Positions 17,371 through 26,220 of a stretch of 36,383 bases of DNA are shown one piece after another. The stretch covers positions 1 to 36,383 of the forward strand of contig LFTR01000075.1 in assembly GCA_001513425.1 (NCBI GenBank), given 5' to 3'. Position numbers and translations under genes: made by a program. Source of the DNA: Clostridiales bacterium DTU024 (lineage in GTDB: Bacteria > Bacillota > Clostridia > Christensenellales > Aristaeellaceae). Position 1 is the first letter of the stretch. Every line of letters begins with the position of its first letter. Under the pieces are notes generated by a model that ran no database searches, was not told the DNA's origin, and saw only the letters and a program-made list of their open reading frames with translations.

Positions 17371-18401
17371 AGATGTACGCTCTTCTCTCCCCGCCGGACA
17401 TCGCCCATCACAAACGCGTGTTGCCCCGCGTATTCGAGGGTCTCAACGGCCTTGTCGGCGTCTTCCTTTCCCAGGACCAAACACATGCCCACGCCCATAT
17501 TGAAGGTAGAAAACATCTCCCCTTGGTCCATGCCGCCCGTGCGCTCAAGCAGCGTGAAAATGTTAGGTCGTGCCCATGCCCCAAGGTCGATGTGCGCCGA
17601 GCAGTTTTCCGGCAGCGCGCGCGGAATATTCTCATAAAAACCGCCGCCTGTGATATGTGCGATGGATTTCACTTTGACTTTTGCCAGCAGATCCAGCACG
17701 GGACGGACATATATACGCGTCGGCATAAGCAGCGTTTCTCCCAGTCCCTGTCCGCCCAGCTGCTCAAGCGGCGTATGGAGATCGGCGTGTTCCACATCCA
17801 GCACTTTGCGCACCAGGGAAAAGCCGTTGGAATGAAGACCGCTGGAAGGCAACCCTATCAGAACATCTCCTGCCTTCACGTTGTTCTTGTCCGGGATCTC
17901 CCCTTTATCCACCATCCCCACAGAGAACCCCGCAAGATCATACTCATTTTCATCATAAAACCCTGGCATTTCCGCGGTTTCGCCACCGATGAGCGCACAG
18001 CCTGCCTGCACGCAGCCCTCCGCTACACCGCTGACGATTTGGGCAACGCGCTCGGGCACATTTTTGCCCACCGCGATATAGTCCAGAAAGAAAAGCGGCT
18101 TTGCCCCCGCGCACAAAACATCGTTGACGCACATGGCGACGCAGTCGATGCCTACTGTATCATGCTTATCCATCAGGAATGCCAGCTTCAGCTTCGTACC
18201 CACCCCGTCCGTTCCGCTGACCAGCACCGGTTGTTTCATCCCCTTTAGGTCAGGTACGAAAAGTCCGCCGAAACCGCCTGCATCGCAATCGGCGCCCGGA
18301 ACAACGGTGCGGGCCATGGAGGATCGCATCAGTTCCACCGCGCGGTACCCGGCGTTGATGTCCACCCCGGCGTCCCTGTAATGCGTGCTTTCGCATTTCA
18401 T
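17367..18401 (-). CDS. purM: phosphoribosylformylglycinamidine cyclo-ligase
   Basis: YRDAGVDINAGYRAVE; VSGTDGVGTKLKLAF; ALIGGETAEMPGFY. Confidence 0.97.
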   Translation of the reverse strand: MKCESTHYRDAGVDINAGYRAVELMRSSMARTVVPGADCDAGGFGGLFVPDLKGMKQPVLVSGTDGVGTKLKLAFLMDKHDTVGIDCVAMCVNDVLCAGAKPLFFLDYIAVGKNVPERVAQIVSGVAEGCVQAGCALIGGETAEMPGFYDENEYDLAGFSVGMVDKGEIPDKNNVKAGDVLIGLPSSGLHSNGFSLVRKVLDVEHADLHTPLEQLGGQGLGETLLMPTRIYVRPVLDLLAKVKVKSIAHITGGGFYENIPRALPENCSAHIDLGAWARPNIFTLLERTGGMDQGEMFSTFNMGVGMCLVLGKEDADKAVETLEYAGQHAFVMGDVRRGEKSVHL

Positions 18402-19837
18402 ATGGTCTCTCCCGTGCGCATCGGCCGTCCCGCGATGCGCTCCAGTTCGGGCGCCTGCGGCACGTTGGTGGGATATCGACCGTCAAAGCAGGCGGCGCAC
18501 AGTCCGGGCCCCTTTTCCCCGGTAAGCGCTTTTAAGCCGTCAACGCTCAAATAGCCAAGAGAATCCGCGCCGATCTCGCGGGCGATCTCTTCCACCGTCA
18601 GCTTACAGGCAATGAGGTTTTCGCGCGATTTGATGTCGGTGCCGTAAAAACAAGGATTGAGGAAAGGCGGCGCGGTAACGCGCATGTGTACCCCGGTCGC
18701 CCCCGCTTCGCGCAGCAGCGCGACGATTTTGCGCGAGGTCGTGCCGCGCACAATGGAATCATCCACCAGAATGACACGCTTGCCCCGCACCGCACCGGCA
18801 ATGACATTCAGCTTGATGCGCACCCCGCGCTCGCGGCTCTCTTGATCGGGCGAAATAAAGGTGCGGGCAATATACTTGCTTTTGATGAATCCAAGGCCGT
18901 AAGGTATTTTTGATGCCCGCGCGAACCCTATCGCCGCGTCGATCCCGCTGTCCGGTACGCCGATAACCAGATCCGCTTGGGTGGGGTGTTCGTTTGCCAG
19001 GCGTTCCCCGGCACGCAAGCGGACATCATGCACACTCTGTCCATCCATAACGGAATCCGGACGCGCAAAGTAGATGTACTCAAACGCGCACAGTCTGGAC
19101 GGGCGATCCCCGGTGCAGTTTGACAAATAGGCGCGCATGACGCCGTTTTCAAACACCAGCATTTCTCCCGGCTTCAAGTCCCTGATGAATTCCGCGCCTA
19201 CCGCGTCCAGCGCGCAGGATTCGGACGCAACGATAAACGCCCCATCCTCGCGTTGGCCAAAGCACAAGGGCTTAAGCCCCAGAGGATCGCGCACGGCAAT
19301 CAGTTTTTCCGGGGTCATGATAACCATGGAGTAGCTGCCCCTAAGGCGGTTCATAGCGCCCAGCACCGCTTGCTCCAGAGAATCAGCGCGGAGGCGTTCA
19401 TGGGTCACGGCGGAAGCGATCACTTCCGCGTCCCCGGTCGAATGGAAAATGGAGCCCTGCGCTTCATACTCGCGCCTGAGCGCCATGTAGTTGACCAGAG
19501 CGCCGTTGTTCGCCAGCGCCATGCGCCCGTTCAGGTGATCCACCACTACCGGCTGCGCGTTGATAAGGCCGCGTTCCCGGTCGCTCCCGTAGCGCACATG
19601 CCCGATACACAGACTGCCTTCGCCCAGCATCGCCAGTGTCTCTTCCCTGACAACATCGCTGACCACGCCCGCTGCGGTAAAAAGGTTGAACGTGCGGCCG
19701 TCGCTGACCACCATGCCGCAGCTTTCCTGCCCGCGGTGCTGCAAGGCGTTCAGCGCGAAATAGGTATCCAACGCAACATCCTTATTGCTTTGGCGGCTGA
19801 TGCCGAAGATGCCGCACTCCTCATACAGTTTTGCCAT
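18398..19837 (-). CDS. purF: amidophosphoribosyltransferase
   Basis: MAKLYEECGIFGI with short propeptide before the catalytic Cys; ALQHRGQES; VILVDDSIVRGTTS PRPP loop. Confidence 0.97.
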   Translation of the reverse strand: MAKLYEECGIFGISRQSNKDVALDTYFALNALQHRGQESCGMVVSDGRTFNLFTAAGVVSDVVREETLAMLGEGSLCIGHVRYGSDRERGLINAQPVVVDHLNGRMALANNGALVNYMALRREYEAQGSIFHSTGDAEVIASAVTHERLRADSLEQAVLGAMNRLRGSYSMVIMTPEKLIAVRDPLGLKPLCFGQREDGAFIVASESCALDAVGAEFIRDLKPGEMLVFENGVMRAYLSNCTGDRPSRLCAFEYIYFARPDSVMDGQSVHDVRLRAGERLANEHPTQADLVIGVPDSGIDAAIGFARASKIPYGLGFIKSKYIARTFISPDQESRERGVRIKLNVIAGAVRGKRVILVDDSIVRGTTSRKIVALLREAGATGVHMRVTAPPFLNPCFYGTDIKSRENLIACKLTVEEIAREIGADSLGYLSVDGLKALTGEKGPGLCAACFDGRYPTNVPQAPELERIAGRPMRTGETI

Positions 19838-19844
19838 AGTTCCC

Positions 19845-20528
19845 TCAGCCCAAGATGCGGGCGGTCAGTTGGAGCGGCGGCAGATACGCGCTGCCCGTGT
19901 ATACGCGCATATTACCTGAGGAGATCTCGTCCATAAGGATGATCGCTCCCGCGCTCAGGCCAAATTCCAGCTTGATGTCGTACAATTCCAGTGCGCGCTC
20001 CTCTAAACTGTTGGCGATGATGCGCGTAATGTCTTTGGTCATTTGTTCGATCATGTCATACTGTTCCAAAGACATGATGTTGAGTTGCCTGAGCGCTTCG
20101 CGTGTGATCAGCGGGTCCTGGCGCCCGTCATCCTTCAGCGTCATTTCCACATAGTAATCAAGCTTCGCGTTTTCATCTATGTAACCACCGTAGCGGCGAA
20201 GGAAACTACCCACGGCGCGCAGGCGGCAGATGACTTCCAGCCCCTTGCCAAAGGGTTTCGCGGGAAGCACTGTCATGGTATTGTCACTCAAGTCGCAGGT
20301 AAGGTAGTGCGTTCTGATACCCTTGGAATGCAGAAGCTCAAAAAAGACGCAGCTCATGGCCAGATTCTGCCCTCCCATACCCTCGATGCTAAGACCAACC
20401 GTGTTGGCGCCGGGATCAAAAACCCCATTTTCGCCGGTCACGTCATCCTTGAATCTTAGCAGATAGTGACCGTCATCCATTTGATAGACGTCCTTGGTTT
20501 TCCCTTTGTAAAGCAGCGTTCCCGCCAT
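19845..20528 (-). CDS. purC: SAICAR synthase
   Basis: LLYKGKTKDVYQMDDGHYLLRFKDDVTG; KLEFGL. Confidence 0.97.
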   Translation of the reverse strand: MAGTLLYKGKTKDVYQMDDGHYLLRFKDDVTGENGVFDPGANTVGLSIEGMGGQNLAMSCVFFELLHSKGIRTHYLTCDLSDNTMTVLPAKPFGKGLEVICRLRAVGSFLRRYGGYIDENAKLDYYVEMTLKDDGRQDPLITREALRQLNIMSLEQYDMIEQMTKDITRIIANSLEERALELYDIKLEFGLSAGAIILMDEISSGNMRVYTGSAYLPPLQLTARILG

Positions 20529-20530
20529 AC

Positions 20531-21037
20531 CTATTCCTCCAAATGCGATGAATATCGCGCCGATATGAGCGCGTCTTTTTCCAGCGCCTCCCGCGCCATC
20601 CGGGTGCGGGCATCGTCCAGTTCTTTAGTCAAAGTCTCATCCTCAATGGCGAGCATCTGAAGGCACAACAGGGCGGCGTTTCGGCCGCCATTGACCGCCA
20701 CCGTCGCTACCGGCACGCCTGAGGGCATCTGCACGGTGGAAAGAAGGGCATCCAGTCCGCCGAATCCCTCGGACGCAACGGGCACCCCCACCACGGGAAG
20801 CGTCGTGTTGGCTGCCAAGGCGCCCGCCAAATGGGCTGCCATGCCGGCAACAGCGATCAGCGCGCCGAAACCATTTTTCCGCGCGCTCAAAGCAAAAGTG
20901 CGCGCCACGTCTGCCGTTCGGTGGGCTGACAGGACGCGCACCGTGTAGGGCGCTCCAAACTCTCTTAAGGTATCCATCGCTTTTTGGGCCACAGCCAGAT
21001 CGCTGTCGCTGCCCATAATGACCGCTATCGTCTTCAT
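20531..21037 (-). CDS. purE: 5-(carboxyamino)imidazole ribonucleotide mutase / PurE
   Basis: KTIAVIMGSDSDLAVAQKAMDTLREFGAPYTVRVLSAHRT; GMAAHLAGALAANTTLPVVGVP; start at 21037 preferred, since the upstream extension runs into the promoter. Confidence 0.95.
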   Translation of the reverse strand: MKTIAVIMGSDSDLAVAQKAMDTLREFGAPYTVRVLSAHRTADVARTFALSARKNGFGALIAVAGMAAHLAGALAANTTLPVVGVPVASEGFGGLDALLSTVQMPSGVPVATVAVNGGRNAALLCLQMLAIEDETLTKELDDARTRMAREALEKDALISARYSSHLEE

Positions 21038-21068
21038 GCCGCCTCCCGCACCGCTTGTTGCGATAAAC

Positions 21069-21157
21069 AAAATACGAACTAATACTACCATGATACCAAT
21101 AATACGTCAATCCATTACGAATTATTATTTGTATCCAGGTTTTAATGTTCGTATTTT
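21069..21157. promoter_or_regulatory. three PurBox-like CGAA(C/T) elements around the pur promoter
   Basis: AAAATACGAACTAAT (+, 21069-21083), CATTACGAATTATT (+, 21114-21126 region), AAAATACGAACATTAA (revcomp of 21142-21157). Confidence 0.6.
21082..21110 (-). promoter_or_regulatory. pur operon promoter
   Basis: minus strand TTGACG (21105-21110), 17-bp spacer, TAGTAT (21082-21087). Confidence 0.75.
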
Positions 21158-21251
21158 CTAGAGTGTGAACGCAAAGGCAAGTGACCGGCCGTCCCGTGAA
21201 CGCTCCTCATCGCTTCACCTGCGAGAGCGCTTTACAAAACATGACCGCGCG

Positions 21252-21289
21252 AAAAAAGCACGGGGCGAAGAGACTTGATCCCCGCCCCG
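21252..21289 (-). terminator. intrinsic terminator downstream of rpiB
   Basis: minus strand CGGGGCG...CGCCCCG followed by TGCTTTTTT. Confidence 0.65.
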
Positions 21290-21323
21290 CCCGGAAAATG
21301 ACCCCATTTCACAGCTCTTCTAC

Positions 21324-21773
21324 TTATTCGATATTCTCGCCTTTTTCCAGACGCGCCATCTGCTCCACGCGACGCGCGTGGCGGCCGCCCTCAAAAGACG
21401 CCTCCAAAAAAGTCCTGGCTGTCATTCGGGCAAGCCCCATGCCCAATGTGCGCGCACCAAGAGCCAGCACGTTGGCGTTGTTGTGCTGACGCGCCATGAG
21501 GGCGGAAAATGGCTCCGCGCAAAGCGCGCAGCGCACACCCTGGACCTTGTTGGCGGCGATGCTCACGCCAATGCCGGTGCCGCAAATGACGATACCCAAT
21601 TCACACGTTCCTTTGGCCACTGCGCGAGCGACGCGAGCCGCAAAGACAGGATAATCGCTGCTGGTTTCTTCCGTCGCGCCATAGTCCGTGTATTCAAGGC
21701 CCATATCCCCAAGCAACGCAATGATTTCCCTTTTCATTTCTACCGCTGAATGGTCATTTCCAATTGCGATCAT
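21324..21773 (-). CDS. rpiB: ribose-5-phosphate isomerase B
   Basis: MIAIGNDHSAVEMKREI; GIVICGTGIGVSIAANKVQGVRCAL; HNNANVLALGAR. Confidence 0.95.
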   Translation of the reverse strand: MIAIGNDHSAVEMKREIIALLGDMGLEYTDYGATEETSSDYPVFAARVARAVAKGTCELGIVICGTGIGVSIAANKVQGVRCALCAEPFSALMARQHNNANVLALGARTLGMGLARMTARTFLEASFEGGRHARRVEQMARLEKGENIE

Positions 21774-21792
21774 CGTTATGTCCTCCGGTAAA

Positions 21793-23346
21793 TTATTCTT
21801 TTGGCAAATTCACAGGCAGGCGCCCGGTCGGGCACGTTATTTCCCCATTAAGCAGGCGCACCAGCGCATCAAGCACAGGTTGGGAGTAAGCGTATGCCGC
21901 AACCCCAATAGTTCCGGGAGCAAGCCGCGCCAAATCGTAGGGGTTGCGCAGCGCCACCCAAACAAGAGGCACACCCGCTTCTTCCAGCGCCCTTGCCGCA
22001 CGCAATTGACCGACATGCAAATGCCCGTTATAAGTGGCGATGATGACTGCCGTACTTTTCTGTGCCTTTGACACCATTTCCGCTATGTGTTCATCCTCCG
22101 GATCCATGCTCATGACGATTTCCTGCCCGCCAAAGTGCTGACGCATCGTTTTGCCAAAGCTGAGCCCCTCCGGCAATATGTCCGATGCCTGCGTGGTGGC
22201 CACGGGCCGGGTATAAATGAACAAAGGGGAATCGCCAGGCTCGGGTATGGGCGCTTCTTCCCCACCAAGCACGGTCAAAGACTGTTCAAACACGCGCTGC
22301 ATTTTGGCGCGATGGTCCGCGTTTCCCACGGATTCAAGCGAATCATGCGAAACGGGCAAATGATGTTTAAATGACAGTATTTTTTGCGCGGACGCTTCCA
22401 TTTCCTCAAGCAACGCGGGATCATCCTCCAAGAGACTCAGGATCCGCTGCGCCGCCTTGGTGCAAAGCGCAGCATCGTGGGAGGCAAAAACGATGTCCAC
22501 CCCCGCCTGCAGAGCGCGCACCATACCATTCACGGTGCCATAATGGTCAGCGATCGCGCCCATCATCATGCAATCGGACAGCACCAGCCCCTTAAAACCC
22601 AGCGTTTCTTTTAGCAGTCCCGTCATGATGCGCCGCGACATGGTGGCGGGGATATGTTCTTCCTCCAGCTGCGGAAACAGGATATGCGTGGACATGATGC
22701 CGGGAATGCCATTGTTGATGGCGATCTTGAACGGGGCCAGCTCCGTTTGGGACAACTCCTCCATAGACTTGTCCACAGTGGGCAAACCCAGGTGCGAATC
22801 CACCGCCGTGTCGCCATGTCCCGGGAAATGCTTGCCGCAGCAAAGCACGCCGCCATCCCTGAGGCCTTTGAACATCTGTACGCCAAATTGCCCGACGCTT
22901 GAGGGCTCATCCCCATAGCTGCGCCCACCGATAACGGGATTGCGCGGGTTGGAATTAACATCAAGCACCGGGGCCAGATCGAAGTTGACGCCCATAGCGC
23001 CCAATTCTACGCCCGTTATTTTGCCCGCTTCATAGGCATTATGCGCATCTCCGGTCGCTGCCAGGGCCATTGCTCCAGGCACAGGCGTGGCGTCGTCCTT
23101 CAGCCGCGACACCATGCCGCCTTCCTGATCAATAAAAATGAAGGCAGGCTGACCGGTCGCTTCCTTGACCAGTGTTTGAATATCTTCACACAGTCTTTTG
23201 AGCTGCTCTTTAGCGGCTACGTTTCGTGAAAACAAGATGACATTGCCTATTTTGGTTTCCCGCACATGCGATCGAAAATCGTCCGGAATGCTGGTCCCCT
23301 CAAAACCCGAGGCAAAATGCTGCCCTATCATTCGCCTAATGTCCAT
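21793..23346 (-). CDS. glycoside hydrolase family 3, beta-N-acetylhexosaminidase (NagZ-like)
   Basis: FIDQEGGMVSRL; CCGKHFPGHGDTAVDSHLGLP (NagZ-type KH(F/x)PGHG...DSH); no signal peptide; RBS AAGGAG before MDIRRM. Confidence 0.9.
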   Translation of the reverse strand: MDIRRMIGQHFASGFEGTSIPDDFRSHVRETKIGNVILFSRNVAAKEQLKRLCEDIQTLVKEATGQPAFIFIDQEGGMVSRLKDDATPVPGAMALAATGDAHNAYEAGKITGVELGAMGVNFDLAPVLDVNSNPRNPVIGGRSYGDEPSSVGQFGVQMFKGLRDGGVLCCGKHFPGHGDTAVDSHLGLPTVDKSMEELSQTELAPFKIAINNGIPGIMSTHILFPQLEEEHIPATMSRRIMTGLLKETLGFKGLVLSDCMMMGAIADHYGTVNGMVRALQAGVDIVFASHDAALCTKAAQRILSLLEDDPALLEEMEASAQKILSFKHHLPVSHDSLESVGNADHRAKMQRVFEQSLTVLGGEEAPIPEPGDSPLFIYTRPVATTQASDILPEGLSFGKTMRQHFGGQEIVMSMDPEDEHIAEMVSKAQKSTAVIIATYNGHLHVGQLRAARALEEAGVPLVWVALRNPYDLARLAPGTIGVAAYAYSQPVLDALVRLLNGEITCPTGRLPVNLPKE

Positions 23347-23419
23347 GTCGATCTCCTTTTCGAAGTTCTTTATGTATTGTACCATGCCCGGCCCGCCAAA
23401 GAAAACCCAAATTCCACGC

Positions 23420-23448
23420 TTGACAATATGATATCATATTGATATTAT
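23420..23448 (+). promoter_or_regulatory. promoter of the SPFH/RHH pair with an 18-bp palindrome in it
   Basis: TTGACA (23420-23425), 17-bp spacer, TATTAT (23443-23448); CAATATGATATCATATTG perfect palindrome at 23424-23441. Confidence 0.8.
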
Positions 23449-23476
23449 ATAGACATCAAATTAGGAGGACGCGAAT

Positions 23477-24499
23477 GTGCAGGAAAAAAGTCTCAACGCC
23501 AGAAGCGGCATGCCGGTGCTGTTTATTACACTTGCCGCATACCTTGCTGCCATTGGTCTGATCGTCTTGGGCGGTATCAGGCTGGATGGCGGATTGCCCG
23601 GCGGCGGGCTGCTGTTGGCTGTCGGTATGGTCTGGGTGATGATCGGATGGGTCCCTCTTCCGGGCCTCAAGATAATAAAGCCCCAGGAATCGCTTGTGCT
23701 AACGCTTTTTGGCAAGTATTCGGGAACCCTGCGCACGGAAGGCTTCTTTTTCGTTCATCCCTTCAGTGTCGCGGTTAACCCGGCGGCAAAAACCCGTTTA
23801 GGCCAGAGCCATGATGTGGACGACAGCAAAGGGCGCAAGCTGACGATCTCCTCGGAAAATACCAATGCTCAAATGGAAATGAGCAGCAAGAAAATCAGTC
23901 TGAAGATCATGACGCTCAACAATTCCAAACAAAAAGTGAACGATGTTTTGGGCAACCCCATTGAAATCGGAGTGGCGGTCATGTGGCGGGTGGTGGATAC
24001 GGCGAAGGCTGTCTTTACGGTGGACAACTTTAAGGAGTATCTCTCACTGCAATGCGACTCCGCGGTGCGCAACATCGTACGCAGCTACCCCTATGATGTG
24101 GCGCCCAATGTCGATACTACGGGAGACGGCCAGCCGGACGAAGGAAGCCTGCGCGGCTCCAGCGAAATCGTCGCCGAACGTATCCGCCACGAGATCCAAA
24201 GCCGCGTGGACGCGGCAGGCCTTGCGATCATTGATGCGCGCATCACTTTCCTTGCCTATGCCCCTGAGATCGCCCAAGCCATGCTGCAGCGCCAGCAGGC
24301 GAGCGCGGTGGTGGACGCACGCAAGATGATCGTCGACGGCGCGGTCGGCATGGTGGAAATGGCGCTGGAGAAATTGAGCGCCAACAACATCGTCCAGCTC
24401 GATGACGAACGCAAAGCCGCCATGGTTTCCAATCTATTGGTCGTACTGTGCGGCAGCAAGGATGTTCAGCCCGTTGTGAACTCCGGTTCGCTCTACTAA
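23477..24499 (+). CDS. SPFH/Band-7 (stomatin/flotillin-like) membrane protein
   Basis: two N-terminal TM segments, [66 protein letters not shown] start with TAGGAGG. Confidence 0.9.
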   Translation: MQEKSLNARSGMPVLFITLAAYLAAIGLIVLGGIRLDGGLPGGGLLLAVGMVWVMIGWVPLPGLKIIKPQESLVLTLFGKYSGTLRTEGFFFVHPFSVAVNPAAKTRLGQSHDVDDSKGRKLTISSENTNAQMEMSSKKISLKIMTLNNSKQKVNDVLGNPIEIGVAVMWRVVDTAKAVFTVDNFKEYLSLQCDSAVRNIVRSYPYDVAPNVDTTGDGQPDEGSLRGSSEIVAERIRHEIQSRVDAAGLAIIDARITFLAYAPEIAQAMLQRQQASAVVDARKMIVDGAVGMVEMALEKLSANNIVQLDDERKAAMVSNLLVVLCGSKDVQPVVNSGSLY

Positions 24500-24502
24500 G
24501 AA

Positions 24503-24703
24503 ATGGCGAATGAAAAAAAACAAGTGCCGCTGCGGCTCTCACCCGAATTGTGCAAGCAGCTTGCCGCCTGGGCGTCGGATGACTTCCGCTCCCTCAATGG
24601 TCAGATAGAATATCTTTTGACCCAGTGCGTGCAGCAGCGAAAAAAGACCGGAAAGTATGTACCCGGTCCTCCGGATGAGGGCATCGATTTGGATATTGAG
24701 TGA
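24503..24703 (+). CDS. Arc-type ribbon-helix-helix small protein
   Basis: [39 protein letters not shown] fits an Arc/MetJ RHH fold; begins 3 nt after the SPFH stop. Confidence 0.8.
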   Translation: MANEKKQVPLRLSPELCKQLAAWASDDFRSLNGQIEYLLTQCVQQRKKTGKYVPGPPDEGIDLDIE

Positions 24704-24725
24704 ATACTTCTGACGCCTCCCCTTC

Positions 24726-24753
24726 CCCGCGCCCTTGTTGGCGCGGGTTTTTT
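24726..24753 (+). terminator. intrinsic terminator
   Basis: CCCGCGCC-cttgtt-GGCGCGGG-TTTTTT. Confidence 0.9.
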
Positions 24754-24772
24754 GGCGAAAAAGGCGACACAT

Positions 24773-24801
24773 TTGACAAACGGCGGGGAAGACCCTATAA
24801 T
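24773..24801 (+). promoter_or_regulatory. consensus promoter of the sugar ABC cassette
   Basis: TTGACA (24773-24778), 17-bp spacer, TATAAT (24796-24801). Confidence 0.85.
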
Positions 24802-24889
24802 TCGAGTGAGCAATTTCCTATATATTTGGCGCTGAAACTTCAGAATCTGACGGCATTTGCCGTTCGACAGCATCTTAGGAGGAATGATC

Positions 24890-26158
24890 ATGAAAAAACT
24901 TCTGGCACTCTCTCTGGCACTGGTAATGGTATTTGGCCTTAGCACAACGGCGCTGGCACAAAGCACCATCAGCTTCTCCTGGTGGGGCGGAGACGCCCGC
25001 CATGAGGCAACCATAAAGGCGGTGGACGCTTTTGAAGCCAAGAACCCCGACATCGCGGTATCCGACGAATACTCGGCATGGAGCGGCTGGGAAGAAAAAA
25101 TGGGCCAGCGCTTTGCTTCCAACTCGGCACCGGACCTCAACCAGATCAACTGGAACTGGATCACGGCATTCAGTTCTGACGGCAGCAAATTCGTGGATCT
25201 GAACACGCTATCCGACATTATCGACCTGTCGCAATTCGAAAAGTCGGGTCTGGACGCCTGCACAGTGGCGGGCAAGCTGCAGGGACTGCCGGTTTCCATG
25301 ACCGGACGCATCTTCTACTGGAACAAAGCGGCTTTTGAAAAAGCCGGTATAGGAGTACCCGCATCCCACGCGGAACTGATGGCCGCGGGCCAAGTCTTCA
25401 AAGATAAATTGGGCGAAGACTATTACCCCTTGGTCTTGGGCACCTATGACCGCATGATCCTAATGGTCTTCTATCTGGAAAGCGTGTACGGCAAAGATTG
25501 GGTCGTCGAAAACAAGCTCAATTATACCAAAGATGAAATTGCCGCTGGCCTCAACTTCATCAAGGAGATGGAAGACGGGCATGTTATCCCTACCCTGATG
25601 AAACTGACCGGCGATGGCGCTGATTCCCTGGACAAGAACAATAACTGGATGGACGGCCATTACGGCGGCATCTTTGAATGGGACTCCGCCGCGGGCAAGT
25701 TCCAGAAGGCCCTCAATGAAGACCAGGAATTCGTCGTTGGAGAACACTTCAGCGATTGGGGCGAATACCAAGGCGGCTATGCCAAGGTATCCATGGCGCT
25801 GGCCATTTCCGAAACCGCCCAGGATAAAGAAGCCGCAGCTAAATTGCTCAACTTCCTCTTGAACGAGGAAGAAGGCGTCGCCCTGATGGAATCCCAGCGC
25901 GGTATTCCTTTGTCCAAGAAAGCCAATGAGTACCTGGCCGCCAACAAGCTGCTGGATCCCATTGTGGCGGAAGCAAATGCCAAGGTCCTCTCTTGGGTTA
26001 GATTCAACCTGGACCCGCTGTTTGAATCCAACGAACTGAAGGCCGATGAAACCGGCGTATATGCGCAGGTCATGGCCAACCTAAGCTATGGCGAAGTGGA
26101 TGTAGACGGTGCGGCTGACATGCTGATCGAAGGCGTGAACAGCGTACTGGGCAACTAA
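24890..26158 (+). CDS. ABC transporter extracellular sugar-binding protein (family 1)
   Basis: signal peptide MKKLLALSLALVMVFGLSTTALAQ; ISFSWWGGDARHEATIKAVDAFEAKNPDI typical of family 1 SBPs. Confidence 0.9.
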   Translation: MKKLLALSLALVMVFGLSTTALAQSTISFSWWGGDARHEATIKAVDAFEAKNPDIAVSDEYSAWSGWEEKMGQRFASNSAPDLNQINWNWITAFSSDGSKFVDLNTLSDIIDLSQFEKSGLDACTVAGKLQGLPVSMTGRIFYWNKAAFEKAGIGVPASHAELMAAGQVFKDKLGEDYYPLVLGTYDRMILMVFYLESVYGKDWVVENKLNYTKDEIAAGLNFIKEMEDGHVIPTLMKLTGDGADSLDKNNNWMDGHYGGIFEWDSAAGKFQKALNEDQEFVVGEHFSDWGEYQGGYAKVSMALAISETAQDKEAAAKLLNFLLNEEEGVALMESQRGIPLSKKANEYLAANKLLDPIVAEANAKVLSWVRFNLDPLFESNELKADETGVYAQVMANLSYGEVDVDGAADMLIEGVNSVLGN

Positions 26159-26170
26159 ACGTTGAACCGG

Positions 26171-26202
26171 GAGCAGGCCGCCGCGTGTGCAGCGGCCTGC
26201 TC
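26171..26202 (+). other. strong intercistronic hairpin between SBP and GH105 genes
   Basis: GAGCAGGCCGC-10 nt-GCGGCCTGCTC, 11-bp perfect stem followed by TTCCTTT. Confidence 0.75.
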
Positions 26203-26220
26203 TTCCTTTGGTGGCTAAAA

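Noticed and set aside
17274-18248. 324-aa plus-strand ORF antisense to purM
   Set aside because: Shadow ORF opposite purM with no family resemblance.
21069-21157. LexA/SOS box interpretation of the CGAAC elements
   Set aside because: The Gram-positive SOS box needs CGAAC-N4-GTTCG within one site; here the half-sites are separated by tens of bp, so the PurBox reading fits better.
21038-21240. Purine (guanine) riboswitch upstream of purE
   Set aside because: I could not find the conserved three-way junction core; the leader between promoter and purE is too short (about 40 nt), so protein-operator control is more likely.
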